Source: IDS-8 sp036381215 (lineage in GTDB: Bacteria > Pseudomonadota > Gammaproteobacteria > Steroidobacterales > Woeseiaceae). Taken from it: a stretch of DNA of 64,000 bases. The stretch is taken from the NCBI GenBank assembly GCA_036381215.1, contig DASVDF010000110.1, positions 1-64,000 on the forward strand. The letters run 5' to 3'. Shown here in pieces: positions 26,989 through 35,750 of this stretch. Under the pieces are notes generated by a model. That model saw nothing but the letters and a program-made list of their open reading frames with translations. It was not told where the DNA came from and did no database searches. A program made the position numbers and the translations under genes. Position 1 is the first letter of the stretch, and every line of letters starts with the position of its first letter.

Positions 26989-28274
26989 CGCTCGTCGAGC
27001 ATGCCGAGCGCCACGAGGTTCAGCGCGAGGATCGGCCAGATCTTCAGCATCGGACCGAGCGGATCGCGCCAGAGCTCTGGCATGAGCAGCGTTCCCGTCA
27101 GCATGTAGAAGAGCGACAGCAGCACCGCGCCCCAAAGCGCCGCGCGGGACCACGGACGATACAGGATGGCCGACCCGATGGCGATGTCGGCCAGGGCGCC
27201 TGCGATCACGCCCGGTACGGCGAGCGCGGGCAGTCCGGCGATGCGCAGCAGCTCGGCGCCGAAGCCGAGGCCCGGTCCCAGCGAGATCACTCCCGTGCCG
27301 ATCCAGAAGAACGCGAGCACGGCGATGACGACCGGCTGCAACAGGAACAGGCGCGCGAACAGGCGTTCCTGTGGCGTCGCGGGCCGCGCGGTGAGGCTCG
27401 CCTGCAGCGTGCGCGGGGCGATGCCGGTCAGACGCCTCCATGCGGTGGGATCGCCCACGGCGCCGCGCACGATCTCGCGGGCGGCGTTCGAGCGCAGCGC
27501 CGGCCGCCAGCCGAGCCGGCCGGCGGCATCGCCCAGCCGGAAGAGCAGCGCCGCGAGCCAGCCCGGCAGCTCGAGCCGGCGCGCGGGCGGACGACCGAGC
27601 CAGCGGCGGTAACTGTCGACGACTTCCGCGAAGGTCAGGCGCTCGGGGCCGGCGAGGTCCAGCGCGACCCGCGACGGCGCGCGGGCGTCGGCAAAGAACA
27701 GAATCGTCTTCACGACCTCGCCGAGCTGGACGACCTGCAGCTTCCCCGTGTTGCCCACGAGCGGCAATACCGGCCACCCGGCCAGCCCGCGGATCAGCGC
27801 GCCGGCTCCGCTTGCACCCGGTCCGAGGACGACGGAAGGTCTCAAAATCACCCACTCCAGATCGAGCGCCATCAGTGCGCGGTCACCCGCGGCCTTGGTC
27901 GCCGAGAACGGGGACACGGCGCCGCGCTCGACGCCTATCGCGGACAGGTGCACGACCCGCCGCACGTCCTGCTCGAGGCAGGCGGCGAACAGCGCGGCGA
28001 CCGCCTCGTGGTGCACGCGTTCCGGCGACTGGCCCGCGCCGGCCTGCAGCACGCCGGCGCAGTTCACGACGGCATCGACGCCTTCGAGCGGTGCGGCCCA
28101 GAACGCGCTATCGGTGACCTGCGCGAGATCGGCCTCAATCACCCGTTCCACGCCGGCGGGCCGCGCGCCTCGGCCCGGCCGAACCACGGCCCCGACCCGG
28201 TGTCCGGATTGCACAGCGCGCGCGCAGGTCGCGGCGCCGATCATCCCCGCCGCGCCGGTAACGAGCAGTCTCAC
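26985..28274 (-). CDS. SDR-family NAD(P)-binding protein fused to a DoxX-like membrane domain
   Basis: A 429-residue two-domain protein. Residues 1-290 form an atypical short-chain dehydrogenase with LLVTGAAGMIGAATCARA (NAD(P)-binding glycine motif) and LILRPSVVLGPG-type segments. The last about 130 residues contain four hydrophobic helices (from FLLQPVVIAVLAFFWIGTG) resembling DoxX-like domains. Such fusions are annotated as NAD-dependent epimerase/DoxX-like proteins, and no substrate is known. The start is taken as GTG at 28274; AGGAG abuts it, which is unusually close. It is upstream of and overlaps the DUF2269 gene. Confidence 0.75.
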   Translation of the reverse strand: MRLLVTGAAGMIGAATCARAVQSGHRVGAVVRPGRGARPAGVERVIEADLAQVTDSAFWAAPLEGVDAVVNCAGVLQAGAGQSPERVHHEAVAALFAACLEQDVRRVVHLSAIGVERGAVSPFSATKAAGDRALMALDLEWVILRPSVVLGPGASGAGALIRGLAGWPVLPLVGNTGKLQVVQLGEVVKTILFFADARAPSRVALDLAGPERLTFAEVVDSYRRWLGRPPARRLELPGWLAALLFRLGDAAGRLGWRPALRSNAAREIVRGAVGDPTAWRRLTGIAPRTLQASLTARPATPQERLFARLFLLQPVVIAVLAFFWIGTGVISLGPGLGFGAELLRIAGLPALAVPGVIAGALADIAIGSAILYRPWSRAALWGAVLLSLFYMLTGTLLMPELWRDPLGPMLKIWPILALNLVALGMLDER

Positions 28275-28330
28275 TCCTCGCGTCCCGTGATCCGGGAGCG
28301 AGTACCGACATGCGCCGGACTCGCGACGTT

Positions 28331-28355
28331 GCAAAAGGTCAGGATGACCTTTTGC
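28331..28355 (-). terminator. Perfect 11-bp stem-loop downstream of the Rieske oxidoreductase gene
   Basis: GCAAAAGGTCA, a 3-nt loop and TGACCTTTTGC form an exact hairpin, 10 nt after the stop of the minus-strand oxidoreductase gene and 57 nt before the SDR gene. There is no U-run beyond the stem, but the stem's own TTTT lies at its 3' side. It could be an attenuator or an mRNA-processing site separating the two parts of this minus-strand group. Confidence 0.5.
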
Positions 28356-28364
28356 AGCATCCTG

Positions 28365-29900
28365 CTAGGCTTCCGCTCCCGCGGCGACGGGCTCGATCGC
28401 GCGCGGCGCGAGCGGCTCGACGGCGGGCCCGTACAGCACCCGTCCGTCGGCCTCGAAACGCGAGCCGTGACACGGGCAGTCCCAGGTGCGGTCGACGCCA
28501 TTCCAGCTGACGATGCAGCCCCGGTGCGTGCACACCGCGGACACGGCCGTTGCGATGCGGCCGTCGGCTTTCACCACCGCAAGCTGCTCGCCCGCGTGCT
28601 CGATGATCCCGCCCTGGCCGTCCGCGATGTCGTCGAGGGTGCCGGCTTTGAAACCGAGCAGGCGATCGCGGGCCAGGCGCGCGCCCGCTTTCAGGTTCTC
28701 CGAGATGAGCTCGCGCCCGCCGGCGATCGGCCGGACCCGCGAGGCGTCGAACACTTCCGCGTCCTCGTTCTCGCGGCCGAGGATCCGGTCGGCGATGATC
28801 TCGGCCGCCACGGTGCCCTGCGTGATGCCCCAGGCGTCGAAGCCGATGGCCACCTGCAGGTTGGGTTTCGCGGAGGCGACCGGCCCGATGAAGGGCAGGT
28901 CGTCCATCGGGCGGAAATCCTCGTTGATCCAGAGGTGCGTAGGCGTCGCGATGCCGAAGGCCGCGTCGAGGAAGCGCAGCAGGTCGTCGACGCAGGCCGC
29001 CTGCTCTGCCGCGTCTCCGGGCTTGAACTCACCGCCCGCCGCGACGAGAAAACGTCGCCCGTCGCGCTCCGCCGTGCGGAACGAGCGCGTCGGCGTGCCG
29101 CAGCCTAAGTACATGCCTTCGAGGCGGAGGCCGTCCGGCAGGGGTGCCGCCGCCAGCGGGTGGGCCAGGGGAAAATTCTTGGCGTAGTAGAGTCCCTCGC
29201 CGGTGACGGGCATCTGGGTCGCGATGACGACCTGCTCGGCGGTGATCTCGTGCCCGCCGGCTTCGAGACGGCAGCGCTCGCCGTGCTCGATGGCGTGGAC
29301 CCGCGTCTCCTCGAACAGGTCGCCGTCGTCGGCCACCACCGCCGCGAGCCCGGCGAGATAACGCCAGGGGTCGAGCTGCGCCTGGTCGAGGAACCGGACC
29401 GCCCCGGCCACCGGAAACGGCAGCTCGAGATCGGTCACGAAAGCGGCGGGCAAGCCCAGCTCCGCCGCGGCTTCCGCCTCGTCGGCCAGCACCTCCGCTT
29501 CCTCGCCGGTCTGTGCGAACACGTACGCGGGCAGCGCCTCCAGCCCGCACTCGAGCGCGAACGTTTCGCACAGCTTGCGAATGCGGCCGATCGCACGCTC
29601 GTTCGCGGATGCGTAGCGGCGCGCACTGGTCTTGCCGATACTGTCGATCAGCCGGCGGTAGCGCACACCGTGCTGCGAGGTGACCTTGGCCGTCGAGCGG
29701 CCGGTCGCCTGCCGCCCGATGCGGCGCGCCTCGAACACCGTGACCTTGCGGCCCTTGGCCAGCAGCAGGCAGGCGGTGGTGAGGCCGACGATGCCGCCGC
29801 CGATGACGGCGATGTCGGTCTCGAGATCGCCGTCCAGGGCCGGGTAGGTGCCGGCGTCGCTTTCGGGCAGCCAGAACGGCTGGGAGGCAATCTGCTTCAT
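28365..29900 (-). CDS. FAD-dependent oxidoreductase with C-terminal Rieske domain
   Basis: A 511-residue protein. An N-terminal DAO-type FAD domain (IAVIGGGIVGLTTACLLLAKG at about 28-48) is followed by a Rieske [2Fe-2S] domain. Its ligands are in CTHRGC and CPCHGSRF, near residues 450-480. It belongs to the DadA-like/Rieske fusion family. Substrates are mostly unknown; related proteins are described as oxidising small amines or acting in electron transfer. The ATG at 29900 is preferred over upstream codons. It is divergent from tilS. The gene and its two minus-strand neighbours stand between accA and tilS, which are adjacent in Pseudomonas. Confidence 0.85.
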   Translation of the reverse strand: MKQIASQPFWLPESDAGTYPALDGDLETDIAVIGGGIVGLTTACLLLAKGRKVTVFEARRIGRQATGRSTAKVTSQHGVRYRRLIDSIGKTSARRYASANERAIGRIRKLCETFALECGLEALPAYVFAQTGEEAEVLADEAEAAAELGLPAAFVTDLELPFPVAGAVRFLDQAQLDPWRYLAGLAAVVADDGDLFEETRVHAIEHGERCRLEAGGHEITAEQVVIATQMPVTGEGLYYAKNFPLAHPLAAAPLPDGLRLEGMYLGCGTPTRSFRTAERDGRRFLVAAGGEFKPGDAAEQAACVDDLLRFLDAAFGIATPTHLWINEDFRPMDDLPFIGPVASAKPNLQVAIGFDAWGITQGTVAAEIIADRILGRENEDAEVFDASRVRPIAGGRELISENLKAGARLARDRLLGFKAGTLDDIADGQGGIIEHAGEQLAVVKADGRIATAVSAVCTHRGCIVSWNGVDRTWDCPCHGSRFEADGRVLYGPAVEPLAPRAIEPVAAGAEA

Positions 29901-30044
29901 GTGCGAACCTTGGGACAGTGGACCCGGCGGGAGCGCCGATGCGATCCGGTGAGGAACCGATGAGGGCGTCAGCAAGTTTCATGCCATGCGCTGCGGCGTC
30001 CCTGTCGTGTGCCTGAGCGGCGGGCGGCCCGCGGGAGCGGGGCG

Positions 30045-31376
30045 GTGATCGAGCAAACGCTGCGGGAGCGACTCGCCACGCTGGCGCGGGAGCCGAAACC
30101 CGCCCGCTGGCTGGTCGGGTTCAGCGGTGGCATCGATTCGACGGTGCTGCTGCACGCGCTCACCCGCGCCGGGCCCGGGCAGGACATCCCCGTGACCGCG
30201 GTGCACGTGAATCACGGGCTGCAGGCAGGAGCCGCGCGCTGGGAAGTCCATTGCCGCGAGGTGGCCTCGAGGCTCGGTGTCGAGCTCGTGGTGCGGCGCA
30301 TCGCGGTGCCCGTCGGCGATCCGCGTGGCACGGAGGCGGCGGCGCGCGAGCTCCGCTATCGCGCGTTCGCGGAAGCGGCACGCCCGGGTGATTACGTGCT
30401 CACGGCGCACCACCGGGACGACCAGGCGGAGACGCTGCTTTTGAACCTGCTGCGCGGCAGCGGCGCCGCCGGGCTCGCCGGCATCGGCGCCCGCCGGGCG
30501 CTCGGCGCCGGCATGCTGCTCCGGCCGCTCCTCGGCGTGTCGCGCGCGGAGATCGAAGCGTATGCGGCCGAGCACGGCCTCGCCTGGTGCGACGATCCGT
30601 CGAACGCCGACGCGAGCTTCGACCGCAACTACCTGCGGCGTGAAATCCTGCCGGCACTCGAGCGGCGCTGGCCGGCGGCCCGGGCGAAGCTCGCGCAGAG
30701 CGCTGCGCTGCAGGGCGAGGCGGCGGAGCTCGCGGGCGATCTCGCCCGGCAGGACCTTGCCGCGCTCGGCGGCGATCCGGCGCGCCTCCATCTCGGCGCG
30801 CTGCGGCGGCTTTCCGAAGCCCGGCAACGCAACGTGCTGCGGCACGCGATCCGGCGCCTCGCGTTGCCCCCGGCGCCGCGCGCACGCCTCACGCAGGTCG
30901 TGCGCGAGCTCGTGACCGCGGCCCCGGATTCCCGGCCGCGCGTCGGCTGGCCCGGCGCGGAGGTGAGGCGTTATCGGGATCGCGTGTACGTCCAGGCGCC
31001 CGCCGCGTGCAGGCCAGAACCGGCTTCGCTGACAATCACCGCCAACGATGAGCCCGTCGCGCTCGGCCCCGGTCTTGGCCGCCTGCGTCTCGAGCAGGCG
31101 GAGAGCGGCGGCATCGCGCCGGCGCTCGCCGCCGCCGGGCTCAAGATCGCGTTCCGCAGAGGCGGCGAGACATTGCGTCCGCTGCACCGTGGCCATACGC
31201 ACGCGCTGAAGAAACTGTTCCAGGAGCAGGGCATCGTCCCCTGGCGGCGCGGCCTGGTGCCGCTTCTGTACGCGGGCGAGCGGCTCGTCGCGGTGGGCGA
31301 TCTGTGGATTGCAGAGGAGGCGTGGAGCGCGCCGGGGTTTGCCGTGCGCTGGCTCGACCGGCCGCGGCTCGAATGA
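30045..31376 (+). CDS. tilS: tRNA(Ile)-lysidine synthase
   Basis: A 443-residue enzyme (E. coli 432). It converts C34 of the CAU-anticodon tRNA-Ile to lysidine so that it reads AUA. The PP-loop FSGGIDSTVLLHAL is present near residue 26, followed by VHVNHGLQ and TAHHRDDQAETLLLNLLRGSG. The C-terminal tRNA-binding domain is also present (RPLHRGHTHALKKLFQEQGIVPW). Start chosen at GTG 30045 with GGAGCGGGGCG upstream; GTG 30009 would add 12 residues. Confidence 0.94.
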   Translation: MIEQTLRERLATLAREPKPARWLVGFSGGIDSTVLLHALTRAGPGQDIPVTAVHVNHGLQAGAARWEVHCREVASRLGVELVVRRIAVPVGDPRGTEAAARELRYRAFAEAARPGDYVLTAHHRDDQAETLLLNLLRGSGAAGLAGIGARRALGAGMLLRPLLGVSRAEIEAYAAEHGLAWCDDPSNADASFDRNYLRREILPALERRWPAARAKLAQSAALQGEAAELAGDLARQDLAALGGDPARLHLGALRRLSEARQRNVLRHAIRRLALPPAPRARLTQVVRELVTAAPDSRPRVGWPGAEVRRYRDRVYVQAPAACRPEPASLTITANDEPVALGPGLGRLRLEQAESGGIAPALAAAGLKIAFRRGGETLRPLHRGHTHALKKLFQEQGIVPWRRGLVPLLYAGERLVAVGDLWIAEEAWSAPGFAVRWLDRPRLE

Positions 31377-31601
31377 CTGCGCGCGACGCGCGGCATGCGT
31401 GCCGCGCGCGTCGCGGAAAGCGCGTGAAAATCCCGGTGCGTGCGCCTGCGCATTGTCTGCCCGGAGCCGATCTGATAACGTGTAACCCCGTCTTTGATTC
31501 AGGGGACGGGAAGTCCGCGAACAGCAAGGGTTCGGAGGAAGTGACGGTCATCCTCACCGTCGTTCCGCTCCGGCCCTTTCTTGTTTCCGGCGCGCACTCA
31601 C
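31377..31601 (+). promoter_or_regulatory. tilS-pyrG gap with a leader stem-loop and pyrimidine run
   Basis: A 225-nt gap. A strong hairpin has stem GACGGT/ACCGTC (31543-31548 with 31556-31561), extended outward with bulges by GGAGGAA and TTCCGCTCC to about 31534-31571. It is followed by CCCTTTCTTGTTT. It resembles an intrinsic terminator placed about 30 nt before the pyrG ATG. A further stem CCCGTC/GACGGG lies near 31485-31510. CTGATAACG near 31471 could be a -10 box. No usual Shine-Dalgarno precedes pyrG. Confidence 0.45.
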
Positions 31602-33248
31602 ATGACATCCTACGTATTCATCACCGGCGGCGTGGTGTCCTCGCTCGGCAAGGGGATCACGTCGGCCTGCCTCGGTGCGCTGCTCGAGTCGCGCGGCCTC
31701 ACGATCAGCATGATCAAGCTGGATCCCTACATCAACGTGGATCCCGGCACCATGAGCCCCTTCCAGCACGGCGAGGTCTTCGTCACCGAGGACGGGACGG
31801 AAGCGGACCTCGACCTCGGGCATTACGAGCGCTTCGTGCGCACCACGACCGGGCGCAACAGCAATTTCACGACCGGGCGCATCTACGAGAGCGTCATCGC
31901 GAAGGAGCGGCGCGGCGATTATCTCGGCGCGACCGTGCAAGTGATCCCGCATATCACCGACGAGATCAAGCAGAGCGTCCGTCGCGGCGCGGGCGACGCG
32001 GACGTTTGTCTCGTGGAGATCGGCGGCACGGTCGGCGACATCGAATCGCTGCCGTTTCTCGAGGCCATTCGCCAGATGGGGGTGGAGCTCGGGCACGACC
32101 GCGTCGTGTACCTGCACCTGACGCTGGTGCCTTACATTGCCAGCTCGCAGGAGATCAAGACCAAGCCAACCCAGCATTCCGTGAAGGAGCTGCGCTCGAT
32201 CGGCATCCAGCCGGATATTCTCGTGTGCCGCTCGGAGAAGGAGCTGCCGCCGGAGCAGCGCCGCAAGATTGCGCTGTTCACCAACGTGCCGGAGAAGGCG
32301 GTCATCTCTGCCATCGACGTCGACGATCTGTATGAGATCCCGGGGATACTGCATGCCCAGGGACTCGATCAGATCGTCGTCTCCCAGCTCGGCCTCACGG
32401 TGCCGCCTGCGGACCTCGGCGAATGGGAAGCGGTGGTCGCAGCGAAACGCAACCCCGATCTCGAGGTGAACATCGCGTTGGTCGGCAAGTACGTCGATTT
32501 CCGGGACTCCTACATCTCGCTCTCGGAGGCGCTGCTGCACGGCGGCATTCACACGCGCACGCGCGTCAACATCCACTACATCGAGGCGCAGGAGATCGAG
32601 AAAAACGGTACGGGCTGCCTGCGCGGCATGGACGGCATCGTCGTACCCGGAGGCTTCGGCGATCGCGGCATCGAAGGCAAGATCCTGGCCGTCCGCTATG
32701 CGCGGGAGAACAATGTCCCGTATCTCGGCATCTGTCTCGGCATGCAGGTCGCGGTGATCGAATTCGCGCGGCACGTGGCGGGTCTCAGCGGCGCGTGCAG
32801 CACGGAATTCCATCGCGATACGCCGCATCCCGTGATTGCGCTGATCACGGAGTGGCAGACCGGCGCCGGCCACATCGAGGAGCGTGACGAGAGCTCCGAT
32901 CTCGGCGGCAGCATGCGCCTGGGCGCGCAGAAAGTGTTCCTGGAGCGCGGCTCGCTGGTTGCCCGGACGTACGGCGCCATCGAGATCTCGGAACGGCATC
33001 GCCATCGGTACGAGTTCAACAACCACTACCGGCAGAAGCTCGCCGACGCAGGGTTGCGGTTCTCCGGCGTTTCCATCGACGACCTGGTCGAGATGATCGA
33101 GCTGCCGGATCATCCGTGGTTCGTCGCGAGCCAGTTCCATCCGGAATTCACGTCCAGTCCGCGCGACGGTCATCCCCTGTTCAAGAGCTTCATCACCGCT
33201 GCGCGGGCGCACCGTCGGGGGGCATTGCCGAAGGTCGCCCAGGCATGA
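31602..33248 (+). CDS. pyrG: CTP synthase
   Basis: A 548-residue enzyme (E. coli 545) that aminates UTP to CTP using glutamine. The N-terminal synthase domain starts FITGGVVSSLGKGITSA. The GATase domain has GICLGMQ with its catalytic cysteine, and FHPEFTSSP holds the His/Glu pair. The ATG at 31602 fits the family; TTG at 31581 would add seven residues. The ATG of kdsA overlaps its stop (ATGA). pyrG-kdsA-eno is a conserved gammaproteobacterial trio. Confidence 0.98.
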   Translation: MTSYVFITGGVVSSLGKGITSACLGALLESRGLTISMIKLDPYINVDPGTMSPFQHGEVFVTEDGTEADLDLGHYERFVRTTTGRNSNFTTGRIYESVIAKERRGDYLGATVQVIPHITDEIKQSVRRGAGDADVCLVEIGGTVGDIESLPFLEAIRQMGVELGHDRVVYLHLTLVPYIASSQEIKTKPTQHSVKELRSIGIQPDILVCRSEKELPPEQRRKIALFTNVPEKAVISAIDVDDLYEIPGILHAQGLDQIVVSQLGLTVPPADLGEWEAVVAAKRNPDLEVNIALVGKYVDFRDSYISLSEALLHGGIHTRTRVNIHYIEAQEIEKNGTGCLRGMDGIVVPGGFGDRGIEGKILAVRYARENNVPYLGICLGMQVAVIEFARHVAGLSGACSTEFHRDTPHPVIALITEWQTGAGHIEERDESSDLGGSMRLGAQKVFLERGSLVARTYGAIEISERHRHRYEFNNHYRQKLADAGLRFSGVSIDDLVEMIELPDHPWFVASQFHPEFTSSPRDGHPLFKSFITAARAHRRGALPKVAQA

Positions 33249-34087
33249 GGCTGTGCGGGTTCGAAGCCGGCGCCGCCCGCCCGCTGTTCCTCATTGCCGG
33301 CACCTGCGTCGTCGAAAGCCGCCAGCTCGCGCTCGACACCGCCGGCACCCTGAAGGAAATGACGTCGGCACTCGGCATTCCGTTCATCTACAAATCGTCC
33401 TTCGACAAGGCCAACCGCAGCTCACAGGCCAGCTTTCGCGGCCCCGGCATGCAGGAGGGCTTGAGCATCCTCGCCGACGTGCGCAAGGCCATCGGCGTGC
33501 CAGTGCTGACCGACGTGCACGAGGACACACCGGTCGACGAGGTGGCGGAGGTGGTCGACGTGCTGCAGACGCCGGCTTTCCTCTGCCGGCAGACCAACTT
33601 CATCCTGCGCGTGGCCGCCGCCGGCCGTCCCGTGAACATCAAGAAAGGGCAGTTCCTGTCGCCGTGGGAAATGGCGAACGTCGTCGCTAAGGCGCGCTCG
33701 ACCGGCAACGATGCGATCCTCGTCTGCGAGCGCGGGGCGAGCTTCGGCTACCACAACCTGGTCTCGGATATGCGCAGCCTCGCGATCATGCGCGGCACCG
33801 GCTGCCCGGTGGTGTTCGACGCGACGCACTCCGTGCAGCTCCCCGGCGGCAAGGGCAGCGCTTCCGGCGGGCAGCGCGAGTTCGTGCCGGTGCTGGCGCG
33901 TGCGGCCGTGGGTGCCGGGGTCGCCGGCGTCTTCATGGAAACGCATCCCGACCCGGATCGTGCATTGAGCGACGGGCCGAACGCCTGGCCTCTCGGGCGG
34001 ATGCGCGAGCTGCTCGAGGTGCTGAAAGCGATCGACGAGCGGGTGAAGGCCCGCGCTTATCTGGAAGCGGATTTCGGGCTGGCATGA
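33245..34087 (+). CDS. kdsA: 3-deoxy-8-phosphooctulonate synthase (Kdo-8-P synthase)
   Basis: A 280-residue DAHP/KDO8P-fold enzyme (E. coli 284). It condenses PEP with arabinose-5-phosphate for the Kdo of LPS. FIYKSSFDKANRSS, SFRGPGMQEGL and CERGASFGYHNLVSDMR are characteristic. It overlaps pyrG at its start and eno's spurious upstream ATG at its end. It belongs functionally with the lpx genes earlier in the window. Confidence 0.97.
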   Translation: MRLCGFEAGAARPLFLIAGTCVVESRQLALDTAGTLKEMTSALGIPFIYKSSFDKANRSSQASFRGPGMQEGLSILADVRKAIGVPVLTDVHEDTPVDEVAEVVDVLQTPAFLCRQTNFILRVAAAGRPVNIKKGQFLSPWEMANVVAKARSTGNDAILVCERGASFGYHNLVSDMRSLAIMRGTGCPVVFDATHSVQLPGGKGSASGGQREFVPVLARAAVGAGVAGVFMETHPDPDRALSDGPNAWPLGRMRELLEVLKAIDERVKARAYLEADFGLA

Positions 34088-34113
34088 AGCCGCCCGGGCA
34101 GGGAAGGGAACCG

Positions 34114-35400
34114 ATGATCAGGATCAGTGAAGTACACGGGCGGGAAATCCTCGATTCCCGCGGCAATCCCACCGTGGAAGCGGAGGTCACGCTGGCGGAC
34201 GGCGCGCGCGGCGTGGCCGGCGTTCCGTCGGGGGCTTCCACCGGCACGCGGGAGGCAGTCGAGCTGCGCGACGGCGATGCCGCCCGCTACCTGGGCAAGG
34301 GCGTACTGAAGGCCGTAGCGAACGTGAACGGCGTGCTCTGCGAAGCGCTCGCGGGACAGGCGTTCGCCGACCAGCGTGCACTGGATCGCCGCCTGGTCGA
34401 GCTCGACGGCAGCGAGAACAAGGGCGCGCTCGGCGCCAACGCACTGCTCGCCGTGTCGCTCGCCGTGGCGAAGGCCGTCGCGGCATCGGCGGGAGAGCCG
34501 CTGTACCGCACCTTTGGCGGCAGCACGACCATGCCCGTGCCGATGATGAACATCATCAACGGCGGTGCCCACGCCGACAACAACGTCGACGTGCAGGAGT
34601 TCATGATCCTGCCGGTCGGCGCGCCGAGCTTCAGCGAGGCGCTGCGCTGCGGTGCGGAAGTCTTCCATGCGCTGAAGGCCGTGCTGCGCCGCCGCGGGCT
34701 CAATACGGCCGTGGGCGACGAAGGCGGCTTCGCGCCCGACCTGCCGTCCAACCGGGCGGCGCTCGACACGATCATGGAAGCGATCGGCGCGGCCGGCTTC
34801 GTCGCGGGCACCGACGTGCTGCTCGGTCTCGACGTGGCGAGCTCGGAATTCTGCGAGGACGGGGTCTACCGGCTGGCATCGGAGAACCGGGAGTTCGATG
34901 CTGCCGGGTTCGCCGACTACCTGGCCGGCCTGGTCGATGCCTACCCGATCGTGACGATCGAGGACGGCATGGGCGAGGGCGACTGGGCCGGCTGGCGCCT
35001 GCTCACCGAGCGACTCGGCCGGCGCGTGCAACTCGTCGGGGACGATCTCTTCGTCACCAACACGGCGATCATCCGCCGCGGCATCGACGAAGGCATCGCG
35101 AATTCGGTGTTGATAAAGCCGAACCAGATCGGTACGTTGTCGGAAACCCTCGACGCAATCGCCATGGCAACCGAAGCCGGCTACAGCGCAGTCGTATCGC
35201 ATCGCTCGGGCGAGACCTGCGACACCACGATCTCGGACCTCGCGGTCGGCACCGCCGCCACCCAGATCAAGACCGGTTCGCTGTCGCGCTCCGACCGCAT
35301 CGCGAAATACAACCGCCTGCTCTGCATCGAGGAGGAGCTCGGCGCCGACGCGCACTATGCCGGACGCGCCGCCTTCCCGGTGCCGGTCGCCGCGGGCTGA
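34114..35400 (+). CDS. eno: Enolase
   Basis: A 428-residue glycolytic enzyme (E. coli 432) converting 2-phosphoglycerate to PEP. VHGREILDSRGNPTVEAEV, GASTGTREAVELRDGD and SVLIKPNQIGTLSETLDAI are present. The start at 34114 has the Shine-Dalgarno GGGAAGGGA at good spacing. An in-frame ATG at 34084 overlaps the kdsA stop but would add ten residues without homology. Confidence 0.98.
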   Translation: MIRISEVHGREILDSRGNPTVEAEVTLADGARGVAGVPSGASTGTREAVELRDGDAARYLGKGVLKAVANVNGVLCEALAGQAFADQRALDRRLVELDGSENKGALGANALLAVSLAVAKAVAASAGEPLYRTFGGSTTMPVPMMNIINGGAHADNNVDVQEFMILPVGAPSFSEALRCGAEVFHALKAVLRRRGLNTAVGDEGGFAPDLPSNRAALDTIMEAIGAAGFVAGTDVLLGLDVASSEFCEDGVYRLASENREFDAAGFADYLAGLVDAYPIVTIEDGMGEGDWAGWRLLTERLGRRVQLVGDDLFVTNTAIIRRGIDEGIANSVLIKPNQIGTLSETLDAIAMATEAGYSAVVSHRSGETCDTTISDLAVGTAATQIKTGSLSRSDRIAKYNRLLCIEEELGADAHYAGRAAFPVPVAAG

Positions 35401-35414
35401 CGGGCCGGTACGAC

Positions 35415-35705
35415 GTGCCCGGTCTGCGCTGGCTCATCGCGTTCCTGGCACTGGCCGCGGTGCTGATGCAGGTCGAGCTCTGGTTCAGCGACGACGGTTA
35501 CCAGAAGACACGCGCGCTGCGCGAGGCGGTAGCCGCGCAGCGTGCGGAAAACGAGCAATTGCGCGAGCGCAATGCCGCGCTCGACGCGGAGGTCGTGAAC
35601 CTGAAGCACGGCACCGAAGCCGCCGAAGAGCGCGCGCGCACCGATCTCGGCATGATCGGCGACCACGAAACCTTCTACCAGGTCGTTCCCGCCACCGACG
35701 ACTGA
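35415..35705 (+). CDS. ftsB: Cell division protein FtsB
   Basis: A 96-residue bitopic protein: a short N-terminus, one membrane helix (about 4-21), then a coiled coil (about 30-70, RALREAVAAQRAENEQLRERNAAL). It joins FtsL and FtsQ in the divisome. GTG start at 35415, right after eno, the usual place. In most gammaproteobacteria ispD, ispF and often truD follow; here a repeat element follows instead. Confidence 0.93.
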   Translation: MPGLRWLIAFLALAAVLMQVELWFSDDGYQKTRALREAVAAQRAENEQLRERNAALDAEVVNLKHGTEAAEERARTDLGMIGDHETFYQVVPATDD

Positions 35706-35750
35706 CATTTGTCGGACATGAACCGGCCGCCACGACGTGGCGTGGACCCG

